The position numbers and the translations under genes are program-made. From Actinomycetota bacterium (GTDB lineage Bacteria > Actinomycetota > Thermoleophilia > Gaiellales > Gaiellaceae), in the NCBI GenBank assembly GCA_009702325.1, contig WLID01000001.1:1-64000 (forward strand): a stretch of DNA of 64,000 nucleotides. Reading direction: 5' to 3'. A model generated the notes under the pieces. It saw only the letters and a list, made by a program, of their open reading frames with translations, was not told the origin of the DNA and ran no database searches. Positions 43,704-52,485 of this stretch are shown here, in pieces (within the stretch, counting starts at the first letter, position 1; each line of letters begins with the position of its first letter).

Positions 43704-44396
43704 GTGGCGTCATTGATTTGGCTCGGCCATTCTGCGTTCCGGCTCGAAACCGATACCGGGAAGCACATCTACATCGACCCGTTTCTCACGCACAACCCTA
43801 AGACCCCCGAGCACGAGAAGACGCCGGAGCGCGTCGACTTCATCGCGATCACCCATGGTCATGGCGACCATGTGGGTGACGCCGTCGAGCTATCGAAGCG
43901 GTTCCCCGACGCGCCGATCATCTGCCAGGTGGAGCTAAAGGCATGGCTCGGGCGGCAGGGCGCGAACGTCGGGCCGATGCCAGGTCTCAACAAGGGCGGG
44001 TCGACAACGATCGACGGCGTCCGCTTCTCCTTGACGAACGCGTATCACTCGTCGAGCTCCGACACGGGCGAGTACCTCGGCGAGGCGTGCGGGATCGTCG
44101 TCACGTTGGAGTCCGGGATGACGGTGTACTTCGCGGGCGACACAAGTCTGTTTGGAGACATGCAGCTGATTCGCCACGTCTACGAGCCCTCCGTTGCGTG
44201 CCTCCCGATCGGCGACTACTTCACGATGAGTCCGGCCGAGGCCGCGATCGCCCTCGACATGCTGAACAACCCCGTGTGCGTCCCGTGCCACTGGGGGACG
44301 TTCCCGTTGCTCACCGGCACCCCCGAGCAGCTCCAGGCGCTCACCGAAGCTGAGGTTGCGATGCTCCAGCCGGGTGACGCCGTCGGGATCGGATGA
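43704..44396 (+). CDS. UPF0173-type metal-dependent hydrolase (MBL fold)
   Basis: A 230-residue metallo-beta-lactamase-fold protein. The start GTG at 43704 follows a GAGGAGG site. WLGHSAFRLET, ITHGHGDHVGD (HxHxDH metal motif), and FAGDTSLFGDM complete the di-metal site, with PCHWGTFPLLTGTPEQL at the end. The family is a conserved bacterial hydrolase whose natural substrate is uncertain. Its stop overlaps the next ATG, so the three genes to 45861 form a likely operon. Confidence 0.9.
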   Translation: MASLIWLGHSAFRLETDTGKHIYIDPFLTHNPKTPEHEKTPERVDFIAITHGHGDHVGDAVELSKRFPDAPIICQVELKAWLGRQGANVGPMPGLNKGGSTTIDGVRFSLTNAYHSSSSDTGEYLGEACGIVVTLESGMTVYFAGDTSLFGDMQLIRHVYEPSVACLPIGDYFTMSPAEAAIALDMLNNPVCVPCHWGTFPLLTGTPEQLQALTEAEVAMLQPGDAVGIG

Positions 44397-45217
44397 CCTA
44401 CTCGCTCGTCGCCTACGACGATGCCTCACGCCAGTGGGGTGTTGCGACGCAATCGAAATTCCTTGCCGTGGGCTCAGTTGTGCCATGGGGTCGCGCCGAT
44501 GTCGGCGCGTTGGCAACCCAGTCCTATGCGAACCCGGCCTACGGGCCAGACGGACTCGCGCTGCTCGCCTCTGGGCTCTCAGCCTCCGAGGTCGTTGAGC
44601 ACCTCACACGAGCTGACGCTGGTCGCGACCAACGTCAGCTCGGCGTTGTCGACGCGCAGGGCCGCGCTGCGACCTATACCGGGCTCGGCTGCCTCGAATG
44701 GGCTGGCGGGCGCACAGGCGACGGCTACGCGGCCCAGGGGAACATCCTGGTCTCGGGCGACACGATCGATGCGATGGCAATGGCGTACGAGGGATCGGCA
44801 GGCGCACCGCTCGCCGAACGACTGATCGGCGCACTCACGGCGGCCCAAGACGCGGGCGGTGATCGGCGCGGGCAACAGTCGGCGGCACTCCTCGTCGTTC
44901 AGCGCGACGGCGGCTATGGCGGCCTCTCCGACGTCCTCATTGACCTGCGTGTCGACGACCATCGAACCCCGATCGCAGAGCTCCGCCGGCTGTACGACCA
45001 GCACCAGCTCCTTTTTGGCGAGACACCGCGCACGGAGTGGCTCACCGTCGATGACGAGCTGGCACGCGAGCTGACCGATCGGCTCGGCGCACTCGGCTAC
45101 GACGGAACGCTTGCTGACGCATTTGCACGGTGGGCAGGAACCGAAAACCTCGAAGAGCGGATCGACGGAGTCGCACACATCGACCCTGTCGTGCTCAAGG
45201 AGCTCCGACAACGATGA
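44393..45217 (+). CDS. DUF1028 (Ntn-hydrolase-like) protein
   Basis: A 274-residue protein. The N-terminal DUF1028 domain (residues 1-205) has TYSLVAYDDASRQWGVATQSKFLAVGSVVPW and the GQQSAALLVVQ segment; the family has an Ntn-hydrolase-like fold without a proven reaction. A C-terminal helical part (about 215-274, TEWLTVDDELARELTDRLGALGY) resembles a putative peptidoglycan-binding extension seen in some members. No signal peptide. ATGA overlap with the upstream hydrolase; overlap of 4 bases with the next gene. Confidence 0.85.
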   Translation: MTYSLVAYDDASRQWGVATQSKFLAVGSVVPWGRADVGALATQSYANPAYGPDGLALLASGLSASEVVEHLTRADAGRDQRQLGVVDAQGRAATYTGLGCLEWAGGRTGDGYAAQGNILVSGDTIDAMAMAYEGSAGAPLAERLIGALTAAQDAGGDRRGQQSAALLVVQRDGGYGGLSDVLIDLRVDDHRTPIAELRRLYDQHQLLFGETPRTEWLTVDDELARELTDRLGALGYDGTLADAFARWAGTENLEERIDGVAHIDPVVLKELRQR

Positions 45218-45861
45218 GCGGATACGACGTCACACGCCTCGACGATCTCGACAAGATTCCTGTTGCCGAGGGCCTCGAATGGCGACCCGTTCGCCGTCGC
45301 TTCGATGTGCGCGCGTTCGGTGTCAACGCATACACCGTCGATCACCCCGGCGGGCACGTCGTTGAAGAACACGACGAGCTCGGGCCTGGTGGAGCGGGAG
45401 GGCACGAGGAGCTGTACGTCGTGCTCCGCGGCCACGCCACCTTCACGATCGATGGCGACACAATCGAGGCACCCGCAGGAACCCTCATCTTCATCCGAGA
45501 TCCGGCATTGAAGCGGGTTGCGATTGCCGAGCAGGCGGACACCGCCGTGCTCGCTGTCGGTGGCGCCGCCGGGAAGGCGTACGAGGTCTCCCCGTGGGAG
45601 TACACGTTTGCCTCGACCCCGCTCCTCAAGGCAGGACGCGCCAAGGAGGCGGAGGCGATTCTGCTTGACGGCCTCGCCCACCACCCTGGCAATCCGGCGA
45701 TCCTCTACAACCTCGCCTGCGCAGAGGCACTCGCAGGTGAATACGCGTCGGCGCTTGTCCACCTGCGCACCTCGATCGAGACCGACGCGAAGTACGCGGC
45801 GTTTGCGAAGACCGATCCAGACTTCGACGCACTACGCCGCGAGCCCGGCTTCCCCGCCTAA
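45214..45861 (+). CDS. Cupin-domain protein with C-terminal TPR
   Basis: A 215-residue protein. A cupin beta-barrel (residues about 30-120) has GGHEELYVVLRGHATFTIDGDTIEAPAGTLIFIRDP, including a His and Glu metal-binding set. A TPR-like helical repeat follows (AKEAEAILLDGLAHHPGNPAILYNLACAEALAG and next helix pair). This fusion is common in actinobacteria with unknown role. ATG at 45214 overlaps the preceding stop; last gene of the operon. Confidence 0.8.
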   Translation: MSGYDVTRLDDLDKIPVAEGLEWRPVRRRFDVRAFGVNAYTVDHPGGHVVEEHDELGPGGAGGHEELYVVLRGHATFTIDGDTIEAPAGTLIFIRDPALKRVAIAEQADTAVLAVGGAAGKAYEVSPWEYTFASTPLLKAGRAKEAEAILLDGLAHHPGNPAILYNLACAEALAGEYASALVHLRTSIETDAKYAAFAKTDPDFDALRREPGFPA

Positions 45862-45905
45862 TTCGACGAAGGGGCCGGGCTCGCAGGCGTCAACCTGTTT
45901 GGCGG

Positions 45906-46478
45906 CTACGCCTTCCGGTGCAGCGCCACGTTGTCGAGGATGATGAACCCGACTCCGACAAGGAGGAGGGCGACACCGACGACGATCGAGAAGAGCGCGA
46001 GCTGCGACGCCATGAAGCTCACGTCAAGCGCTGTTGCGAGCGCCGTCTCTGTGATCCATACGTTCCGGACAGGGTTGTCGGCCGGACCGCCACTTGCGTT
46101 CTTGACCGCCTTCGTAGCGTCATTCGTTCCCTTACCGTCTGTCGATGCGAAGCGTGGCATCTGGGCGTAGGTCTGGCCGCCCGTCGCTTCAAGGGCGTGG
46201 ATGCGCATGTAGTCGGCGAAACACTTCGCGCGAGCGCCGTTTGTGACAGCGACATTGGCGACGTCGCACGTCGGCAACGTGATGCCGGTCAAGCCAGCCT
46301 TCGCCGCCTCATCTTTGATTGCCGCCGGACTCATGTCCGGTGAACCAACGATCTGCTCAGCCTTCAGCTTGTCTGTGACAGTCCCCCGACCCTGCACACC
46401 AAGCGCGATGACTGCAACACCGAACACGATCAAAACGACCCCGGAAATAAGGCCGCCGAGTTCCAAAATTCTCTTCAT
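45906..46478 (-). CDS. Two-helix membrane protein of unknown function
   Basis: A 190-residue protein with one membrane helix near residues 8-28 (LGGLISGVVLIVFGVAVIAL) and another near 158-182. Between them is an exported loop of about 130 residues that carries two cysteines (PTCDVAN and AKCFADYMRIHALEA), which may pair outside the membrane. A strong AGGAGG site 6 bases before the ATG at 46478 fixes the start. It stands alone, with 170 bases upstream to the next gene on this strand. I do not recognise the family. Confidence 0.75.
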   Translation of the reverse strand: MKRILELGGLISGVVLIVFGVAVIALGVQGRGTVTDKLKAEQIVGSPDMSPAAIKDEAAKAGLTGITLPTCDVANVAVTNGARAKCFADYMRIHALEATGGQTYAQMPRFASTDGKGTNDATKAVKNASGGPADNPVRNVWITETALATALDVSFMASQLALFSIVVGVALLLVGVGFIILDNVALHRKA

Positions 46479-46648
46479 GGTTGTCCCTCCTGGGTGGGCG
46501 CGGAATGGTGATGGCGGGTACTCCCAACGTTCGCCATACCGCGAGTCTGCGTGGACAACGCCGCCGAGGCCTCAGGGATTCACCGCACACCCGATAGGGG
46601 AACAGGCCGAATCTGAATCAGCAGATTCCGGCTGGCGCCGGGCTGCGA

Positions 46649-47743
46649 CTACGAGACGAGCGGGAGCGACTTAGTGAAACCACCGGCCGGGCGCTTCGCA
46701 TCGATCGTGCGTGCAAGCTCAAAGATCGCCTGTGCCGCTTCGGAATCGGGATGCGAGAGCACGAGCGGCGTGCCGTCGTCGCCACTCTCCCGCAAATCGG
46801 CTGCGAGCGGGACTCGCCCGAGAAGCGACACCCCAAGTTCGGCAGCGAGACGATCGCCGCCACCCGAACCGAAGACCTCCGACGTCATGTTCTCGACAAC
46901 GCCAAGCACCGACATGCCCGTCTTCCGCGCCATCGATGCCGCGCGGATCGCAACCTCCTGCGCGAGCGGCTGCGGTGTCGTCACAACAACTGCTTCTGCA
47001 CGCGGCAAGAGCTGCGCAAGCGAGATCGAGACGTCGCCCGTTCCGGGTGGCATGTCGACGACGAGCGCATCGAGCTCGCCCCAGTGGACATCCTGAAGGA
47101 ACTGCTCAAGCGCACGATGCAACATCGGTCCTCGCCACATCACCGGTTCGTTGTCGTCGAGGAAGAACCCGATCGACATCAATTTCAGGTCGTGCTTGAC
47201 CGGCGGAATCATCAGCTTGTCGACGAGCACCGGCTTCTGACGGATCCCGAGCATGTGCGGGATCGAGTGCCCGTAGACATCGGCGTCGAGCACTCCGACC
47301 CTACGGCCAAGCGAGGCAAGCGCCGCAGCGAGATTCACCGTGACGGTCGACTTCCCAACTCCGCCCTTGCCCGAGGCCACAGCGATCACGCGGGTCGCGG
47401 GGTCGAGCTGGATCGACTTGTCGTCAGCGGGACGACCGCCTCGAAGCTTCGTTGTGAGCGCGGCGCGCTCGTCGGGTGTCATCACGTCGAACTCGAGCGA
47501 CACCGATGCGACACCCGGGATGCCACCGACCTCGCGCGCAACCTGATCCTGGAAGCTCGACCGCAGTGGACAACCTGCCACGGTGAGGGCGATCTTGACG
47601 GCCACGTCGCCGCCGTCGATACGCACGTCGCGCACCATGTCGAGCTCCGTCACTGGCTTGCGAAGCTCAGGGTCGATAACCCGCGAGAGAGCCTCGTCGA
47701 TCTGGGGGCGCGTCAGGGTCACCGTCGTCTGAGGGTAGCTCAA
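46649..47743 (-). CDS. mrp: Mrp/ApbC-type P-loop ATPase, Fe-S carrier family
   Basis: A 364-residue protein with an N-terminal MIP18/DUF59 domain (residues 9-95, IDPELRKPVTELDMV and VAGCPLRSS) and a C-terminal NBP35 ATPase. The deviant Walker A SGKGGVGKST is at about 124-132, and DADVYGHSIPHMLG and DMPPGTGDVSIS are typical. The cysteine pair (usually CPHCG after ENM) that holds a bridging cluster in NBP35 and ApbC is missing: the region reads ENMTSEVFGSGGGDRL. It may not bind a cluster there. It fits the Fe-S supply for nuo and lipA. Confidence 0.93.
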   Translation of the reverse strand: MSYPQTTVTLTRPQIDEALSRVIDPELRKPVTELDMVRDVRIDGGDVAVKIALTVAGCPLRSSFQDQVAREVGGIPGVASVSLEFDVMTPDERAALTTKLRGGRPADDKSIQLDPATRVIAVASGKGGVGKSTVTVNLAAALASLGRRVGVLDADVYGHSIPHMLGIRQKPVLVDKLMIPPVKHDLKLMSIGFFLDDNEPVMWRGPMLHRALEQFLQDVHWGELDALVVDMPPGTGDVSISLAQLLPRAEAVVVTTPQPLAQEVAIRAASMARKTGMSVLGVVENMTSEVFGSGGGDRLAAELGVSLLGRVPLAADLRESGDDGTPLVLSHPDSEAAQAIFELARTIDAKRPAGGFTKSLPLVS

Positions 47744-47824
47744 TCGTCCTCGCTGACCGTCCGGCTTCGTGGGTGTGAGCGGTTGCGCAGCAACTCCCGA
47801 GATCGCCGTCTACCCTGTCGCGAC

Positions 47825-48445
47825 ATGCGGCGCCTACTCACGATCGGACTTGTCTCGGCCCTGGCCGCCGCATTCGCGGTGAGTGCAGCCGGAACGACGC
47901 GAGACACAACCACCTGCTGGGCCAAGGATGGTGGAAAGCTCTTCCAGATCGTCTGCCCGGCACCGATCAAGCTTGCGATGACCGCAGCGACCCAGGCGGC
48001 ACGGCCCGCCGGCACGCGCGCCACCGCCAACGCCCTTGGTGCCACCGGCACCGCAGGCGCCTTCCGCATCACGATCAACTCGGTGTCGCTCGACGCTGCC
48101 GCGACCATCCAGGCAGCAAGCTCACGTAATGCGGCCCCGCCCGCCGGGATGACTGACGTGATGATCAACGTCACGATCACCTACACCGGTTTCGAAACCG
48201 GTGCCGCCCAGGCGGTCAGTGCCGCACTCCGCGCCGTCGGCCAATCGCGGAACGTCGGCTACTCCTCTGTGCGCAACTCCTGCGGGCCTGTTCTGCCCAA
48301 CGACGTCGGCCCATCGGGCGACCTTTCCACCAATCAGTCTGCGACCGGCAACCTCTGTTACCAGGTCTCCACGGTCGACATCCCAACGCTCATGCTCTAC
48401 TGGGACGCGGGTGCAACAAAGGCTCCCTGGTGGTCGCTGCGGTGA
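47825..48445 (+). CDS. Four-cysteine exported protein, paralogue 1
   Basis: A 206-residue protein with a signal peptide (MRRLLTIGLVSALAAAFAVSAAG). It has four conserved cysteines in the order TCWAKDG, QIVCPAP, NSCGPVLPND and GNLCYQV, suggesting two disulfides. MTDVMINVTITYTGFETGAA is a predicted strand pair with an Ig-like or DUF4352-like look, and the end is KAPWWSLR. Two more copies of this pattern are present. The family is not recognised. The stop overlaps the next ATG by one base. Confidence 0.75.
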   Translation: MRRLLTIGLVSALAAAFAVSAAGTTRDTTTCWAKDGGKLFQIVCPAPIKLAMTAATQAARPAGTRATANALGATGTAGAFRITINSVSLDAAATIQAASSRNAAPPAGMTDVMINVTITYTGFETGAAQAVSAALRAVGQSRNVGYSSVRNSCGPVLPNDVGPSGDLSTNQSATGNLCYQVSTVDIPTLMLYWDAGATKAPWWSLR

Positions 48446-49083
48446 TGCGGCTACGCTGGCAGCAGGTGGTTGGGGGGATCAAGGCGCCGCTCTTCGGCGT
48501 CGTCGCAGCGTTCGCGCTTGCCGCAGCAGGCACCGCTTCAGCGGCGCACTCTGTCACCTGTTACGAGAAGCTCGGCGGGAAGCTCGTCGAGATCCTCTGC
48601 CCCACGCCGGTCGTGCCAAGCAAGTCCGTGACCGCGAAGACACAGGGCCAGACGCGAAACAACCCCTTCAAGCTCGGCACCGCCGGGTACACCGCCGGGT
48701 TCGCCTGGAAGGTCGCCGTCACCTCGGTGAACGCCAACGCGTGGTCGGTGATCCAGGCCGCTAACGCAACGAACAAGGCGCCCCGAGCTGGATACGTCGA
48801 CGTGCTGGTGACGATCACCGCGACGTACAACGGGCCCGACACAGGCGCCGGCTTCGACCTTGTCTCGAACTTCGCTGTCGCCACAACGAAGGGCGCGAGC
48901 TATGGCGCCTCCCCGTCGGCCTGCGGCATCGTGCCAAACGATGCCGGTGCCGCCGGCGACTACTTCAACGGTGGTGTGCTCACAGGCAACCTGTGTTTTC
49001 AGGTGCCCTCGTCGGTCGCGAACTCGCTTGCGCTGTACTGGAACGCCTTCGGTGCGAAAGCACCGTGGTGGGCGCTCCGTTAG
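48445..49083 (+). CDS. Four-cysteine exported protein, paralogue 2
   Basis: A 212-residue paralogue of the preceding gene, coupled to it by a TGATG junction. The signal peptide (about residues 15-35, LFGVVAAFALAAAGTASA) is followed by TCYEKLGG, EILCPTP, SACGIVPND and GNLCFQV. YVDVLVTITATYNGPDTGAGF matches the middle strand pair and the end is KAPWWALR. ATG at 48445 used; a GTG at 48430 would add five residues. It is convergent with the inositol monophosphatase-like gene. Confidence 0.75.
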   Translation: MRLRWQQVVGGIKAPLFGVVAAFALAAAGTASAAHSVTCYEKLGGKLVEILCPTPVVPSKSVTAKTQGQTRNNPFKLGTAGYTAGFAWKVAVTSVNANAWSVIQAANATNKAPRAGYVDVLVTITATYNGPDTGAGFDLVSNFAVATTKGASYGASPSACGIVPNDAGAAGDYFNGGVLTGNLCFQVPSSVANSLALYWNAFGAKAPWWALR

Positions 49084-49106
49084 AGCCGACGCTTCGTCGC
49101 AGCTCT

Positions 49107-49904
49107 CTAGGCGTTGATCGCGGCGGCAAGTTGCGCCGCAAGCTCTGGCGTACCCGCAGCAACAACACGCGAGCGGGCCTTCAGATCGAGCGGATGTTCG
49201 CCGAACACGCCGCCGTCGGCAAGCAGCATCGTGCACCCGCGCTCCCGGACGATCAGCTGGGCCGCCGCGATATCGACCGGCCGCGACGGCTTCAGGCAGA
49301 CAACGCCGTCGGTACGACCCGCCGAGAGATGGCAGTAGGTCAACGCCTGGGCACCCATGATGCGGACGCGATCGGTGATCGGCGCGAGTGCGGGCAGGTG
49401 CTCAAGAACAAGTGTCCCCTTCGTCGCCTCGATCGACAAGAACTGCAGGTGATCCTTTGGCAGATCGAGAATTGGCCCGCCGTTCAGCGTCGCTCCACCA
49501 CCCTTGATCGCAACCCATTCCTCGCGCGAGCCAAAGTCGTAGACGAACCCGAATAGGACGTCGTCCATCGTCTTCCCCTCGGCGACAGCGAGCGACATGC
49601 AGAAGTATGGGATTCCACGCTCGCAGTTCTGCGAGCCATCAATCGGGTCGATCACAACCGTCCAGCGTCCGTCGCCGACGATCCCGACCTCCTCCGACAC
49701 GATCGCGACATCGAGCCCGTCTAGGCGGCGGATGATCGCGTTCTCGGTTGCCTCGTCGATCGCGACCGTGATGTCGCCACCTTTGCCTTCGCCGATCGGC
49801 CGCTCCCGCTCATCGCGGCCCGGCATCGCCGTAAGGATCCCTTCGATCTCAACGACGGCGGCGCGACACAGGTCAAGCCAGGGCGCCGCGTCGAACTCGC
49901 TCAC
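49107..49904 (-). CDS. Inositol monophosphatase family protein
   Basis: A 265-residue Mg-dependent phosphatase of the IMPase/SuhB/CysQ superfamily. GGDITVAIDEATENAI, VSEE (metal Glu) and VIDPIDGSQNCERGIPYFC (the DPIDGT-type metal loop with S for T) are present. The second signature is PVDIAAAQLIVRERG. Its substrate may be inositol 1-phosphate, PAP or a sugar phosphate. GTG start overlaps the stop of the DUF1015 gene (GTGA), so the two are translated together. Confidence 0.9.
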   Translation of the reverse strand: MSEFDAAPWLDLCRAAVVEIEGILTAMPGRDERERPIGEGKGGDITVAIDEATENAIIRRLDGLDVAIVSEEVGIVGDGRWTVVIDPIDGSQNCERGIPYFCMSLAVAEGKTMDDVLFGFVYDFGSREEWVAIKGGGATLNGGPILDLPKDHLQFLSIEATKGTLVLEHLPALAPITDRVRIMGAQALTYCHLSAGRTDGVVCLKPSRPVDIAAAQLIVRERGCTMLLADGGVFGEHPLDLKARSRVVAAGTPELAAQLAAAINA

Positions 49905-50935
49905 GACACCTCGCCGATCGGGTGGAAGAGCAGGCCCGACGTGAGTTTCGGATAGAAGAACGTCGACTTCTGCGGCATCACGTCGCCGCGGTGGGCAAAC
50001 GTTGCGACCTGTTCAACCGTCGTCGGCCGCACAAGGAAGGCCGCCTCTGCCTCGCCGCGATCGACCGCCGCGACGGCCTCATTCGCATAGGGCGTGTAGC
50101 CAACCTTGCCGCAGTAGCGCTCCACCGTCTGCACATCGAGCTCGTCGATCACCGGCACCGAGGAGTAGGTGCCATTGCGATACAACGCAAGCCCCGTCTG
50201 ATCCCAGCCGTCAGTCTGCTCCGCCGGCGGCTCCTCGGTCAGGGCGGGAACGATGCGATGAGTCGGAAAGATCTCAAGTCCCGGCGACCGTGACGAGACG
50301 AGGATCGCGTAGGTGTGCGTCGCGCTCGGGTCTTCCTCACGGAACGCCACAGCCGTCTCGTATCGGTGATGGCCGTCGGCGATCAAGAACGGCGTGTCGA
50401 TCTCGAGCTCACCAACGCCCGTGATCTTCCACAGGCGCGTCCGCACACCACCGTCCTCGACATCCATGTCGGGCATTCCTGTGGGGCGCTCGACCGGCGG
50501 GTCGGCGTCGTAGAGCAGAAAGATCGGCTCAAGTTGGGTGCGAACTTCGCGGAGGAGACGGAGGCGGCCCTCCTTCGGGCCAGCATGGGTGCGCTCGTGG
50601 GGCAGCACGTTGCCTGCCGAATAGGGCGTCGCCTCGACCGACCCGGCGATACCTTCACGCGTACGAGCGACACCGTCGGGACCGACGTAATCCTGTGCCA
50701 CCCACCAGATCGCGGGCTCTTCAAGCGCCAGCACACCTTCAGCTCGCCAATCCTTGAGGGCCGCCGCTGCCGCCGCTTCGCTCTCCGGCAACGTGAGATG
50801 CACAACGTTGTGCAGACTCCGGGCAAGGTACTCCTGGCGCAGCGGCTCATCGATCACGTCGTACGGCGGCGCGATCAGCGAATCGAGCTCGCCAGCCTTA
50901 GTGGTGTCGAAACGAAGCGCGCGGAAGGGCCTCAC
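49901..50935 (-). CDS. DUF1015 family protein
   Basis: A protein of about 344 residues with all DUF1015 landmarks: PFRALRFD at the start, LIAPPYDVID, SLHNVVHLTLPE, LPHERTHAGPKEGRLRLL, LIADGHHRYETAVAFRE and MPQKSTFFYPKLTSGLLFH. The function is not established in most bacteria. The GTG at 50935 is chosen because AGGAGG stands 8 bases before it; a GTG at 50944 would touch that site. The next gene downstream is the phosphatase, with which it may work. Confidence 0.88.
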   Translation of the reverse strand: MRPFRALRFDTTKAGELDSLIAPPYDVIDEPLRQEYLARSLHNVVHLTLPESEAAAAAALKDWRAEGVLALEEPAIWWVAQDYVGPDGVARTREGIAGSVEATPYSAGNVLPHERTHAGPKEGRLRLLREVRTQLEPIFLLYDADPPVERPTGMPDMDVEDGGVRTRLWKITGVGELEIDTPFLIADGHHRYETAVAFREEDPSATHTYAILVSSRSPGLEIFPTHRIVPALTEEPPAEQTDGWDQTGLALYRNGTYSSVPVIDELDVQTVERYCGKVGYTPYANEAVAAVDRGEAEAAFLVRPTTVEQVATFAHRGDVMPQKSTFFYPKLTSGLLFHPIGEVS

Positions 50936-51002
50936 AGATGGCACCTCCTGAGCGTACCGAGGAGAGCGGCAGTCCTGGTCACGAACCGTCTACTCTGAGC
51001 GA

Positions 51003-51635
51003 ATGCGTCGCGTCACCACACTCCCTGCCCTCTCGATCGTCGCCTGCGCGCTCGTGGCGACCGCCGGCAACGTCAAAGCCGCAACACCAACGACGTGTTA
51101 CGCGAAGACAGGCACCACGCTCACCCGAATCGTCTGCCCCGCGACGATCAAGTTGGCGTCGCTCGCGTCGAACACGGTCGGCGCAACACGCGCGAAGCCC
51201 TACCCGCTCGGGCAGACCGTCCTGCTTTCGACGGGAACGTGGAAGCTGCAGTTCCAGACCGCCAACCTCAACGCCTGGCCCGCGATCTCAGCCTTCAGCG
51301 CAAAGAACACGGCACCGCCCGCCGGAATGGTTGACGTGCTCGTGAGCCTCACTGCCACCTACTTCGGGTACGAGGGAGGTGCAGGCGGCTTCGACCGCGG
51401 CTTCACCGACTTCACGAACATCAAGGCGGTCGGCAACGCCCACAACGTGTCGTACGTGTGGGCGAAGCCCGGCTGCGGCCTGATCCCGAACGATCTCGGC
51501 TCCGGCTCAACCCTTGCGGGCGACACGACGGTCACAGGCAACCTTTGCTTCCAGGTGCCCGCTGACGACGCCGCCACCCTTCAGCTCTTCTGGGACGGCA
51601 GCGCGATCAAAGGCCCGTTCTTCGCACTGCACTAG
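51003..51635 (+). CDS. Four-cysteine exported protein, paralogue 3
   Basis: A 210-residue third copy of the exported family. Signal peptide MRRVTTLPALSIVACALVATAG; then TCYAKTGT, RIVCPAT, PGCGLIPND and GNLCFQV. MVDVLVSLTATYFGYEGGAGGF is the matching strand pair, and the end is GPFFALH instead of PWW(S/A)LR. It is separated from the other two copies by the phosphatase and DUF1015 genes on the other strand. No function is known. Confidence 0.75.
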   Translation: MRRVTTLPALSIVACALVATAGNVKAATPTTCYAKTGTTLTRIVCPATIKLASLASNTVGATRAKPYPLGQTVLLSTGTWKLQFQTANLNAWPAISAFSAKNTAPPAGMVDVLVSLTATYFGYEGGAGGFDRGFTDFTNIKAVGNAHNVSYVWAKPGCGLIPNDLGSGSTLAGDTTVTGNLCFQVPADDAATLQLFWDGSAIKGPFFALH

Positions 51636-51675
51636 CGCGGCGTGTCCCCACCGGGCGCCGCAGTAGACTCGGCTC

Positions 51676-52485
51676 GTGATCGCCGATCTCGCGGAAGACC
51701 GAGTTGTTGAAGGCGTGTTTGCCGTCGCCAGTAAGCGCAAGCTGAAAACGAAGGGCGGCGAGCCGTACCTCGCGCTCGAACTCGTCGATTCCTCAGGTCG
51801 AATCGAAGCTCGCGTGTGGAAAGACGTCGAGCTCCTCGATGGACGCTTCGCTGAAGGCGACGCGGTGCGCGTACTCGGCAAGGTCGAGAAGTTCCGCGAC
51901 AAGCTGCAGCTCGACGTGCGCACGCTCGAGAGCACCGACGTCGACCCGCAAAGCTTGACCCCGGCTGCCCGACGCGACCGTGACGAGCTCGCTGGCTTCC
52001 TCGAGTTCCTCGTCGCAGAAGTGCACCACGAAGGTCTTGCGGCAACCGTCCGAAACGTCCTTGCCGTTGCCGACCTCGCTGCGTTTCCCGCGACGGCCGA
52101 CGGCCACCACTCCTACGCGGGCGGGCTGCAAGAGCACACGGTCGGGGTCGCCACCCTCTGCCGCGAAACCTGCCAGCTGCACCCTCGCCTGCGCGCAGAC
52201 CTCGTTCTTGCCGCCGCGATCCTCCACGACGTCGGCCGCACGCGCGAGCTGACCCGTGGCCCTGCGTTCACCCAGACAAGCGAAGGCCGCCTCCTCGGAC
52301 ACGTGCACCTCGGCCTGCGACTTGTTGAAGAACGGGCCGAAGGTCTGACCCCCGCGCAGCTCGCCGAGCTGCTGCACTGCATCGCTGTGCATCACGACGG
52401 CCGTTCCGCACGCACCGCAGAAGCGGCCGTTCTCTACCACGCAAACCAGCTCGACGCGGCCGCCGCCACCCGCCCGGTCGAATGA
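51676..52485 (+). CDS. OB-fold plus HD-domain hydrolase (YhaM-like)
   Basis: A 269-residue protein. The N-terminal OB-fold (residues 1-90, LALELVDSSGRIEARVWKDVELLDGRF) binds nucleic acid. The HD domain follows with HHSYAGGLQEHTVGVATL, AAILHDVGRTRE (HD pair) and LLHCIAVHHDG. This order matches YhaM, a 3'-5' exoribonuclease. GTG start at 51676. The downstream transporter gene overlaps by 4 bases. Confidence 0.85.
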   Translation: MIADLAEDRVVEGVFAVASKRKLKTKGGEPYLALELVDSSGRIEARVWKDVELLDGRFAEGDAVRVLGKVEKFRDKLQLDVRTLESTDVDPQSLTPAARRDRDELAGFLEFLVAEVHHEGLAATVRNVLAVADLAAFPATADGHHSYAGGLQEHTVGVATLCRETCQLHPRLRADLVLAAAILHDVGRTRELTRGPAFTQTSEGRLLGHVHLGLRLVEERAEGLTPAQLAELLHCIAVHHDGRSARTAEAAVLYHANQLDAAAATRPVE

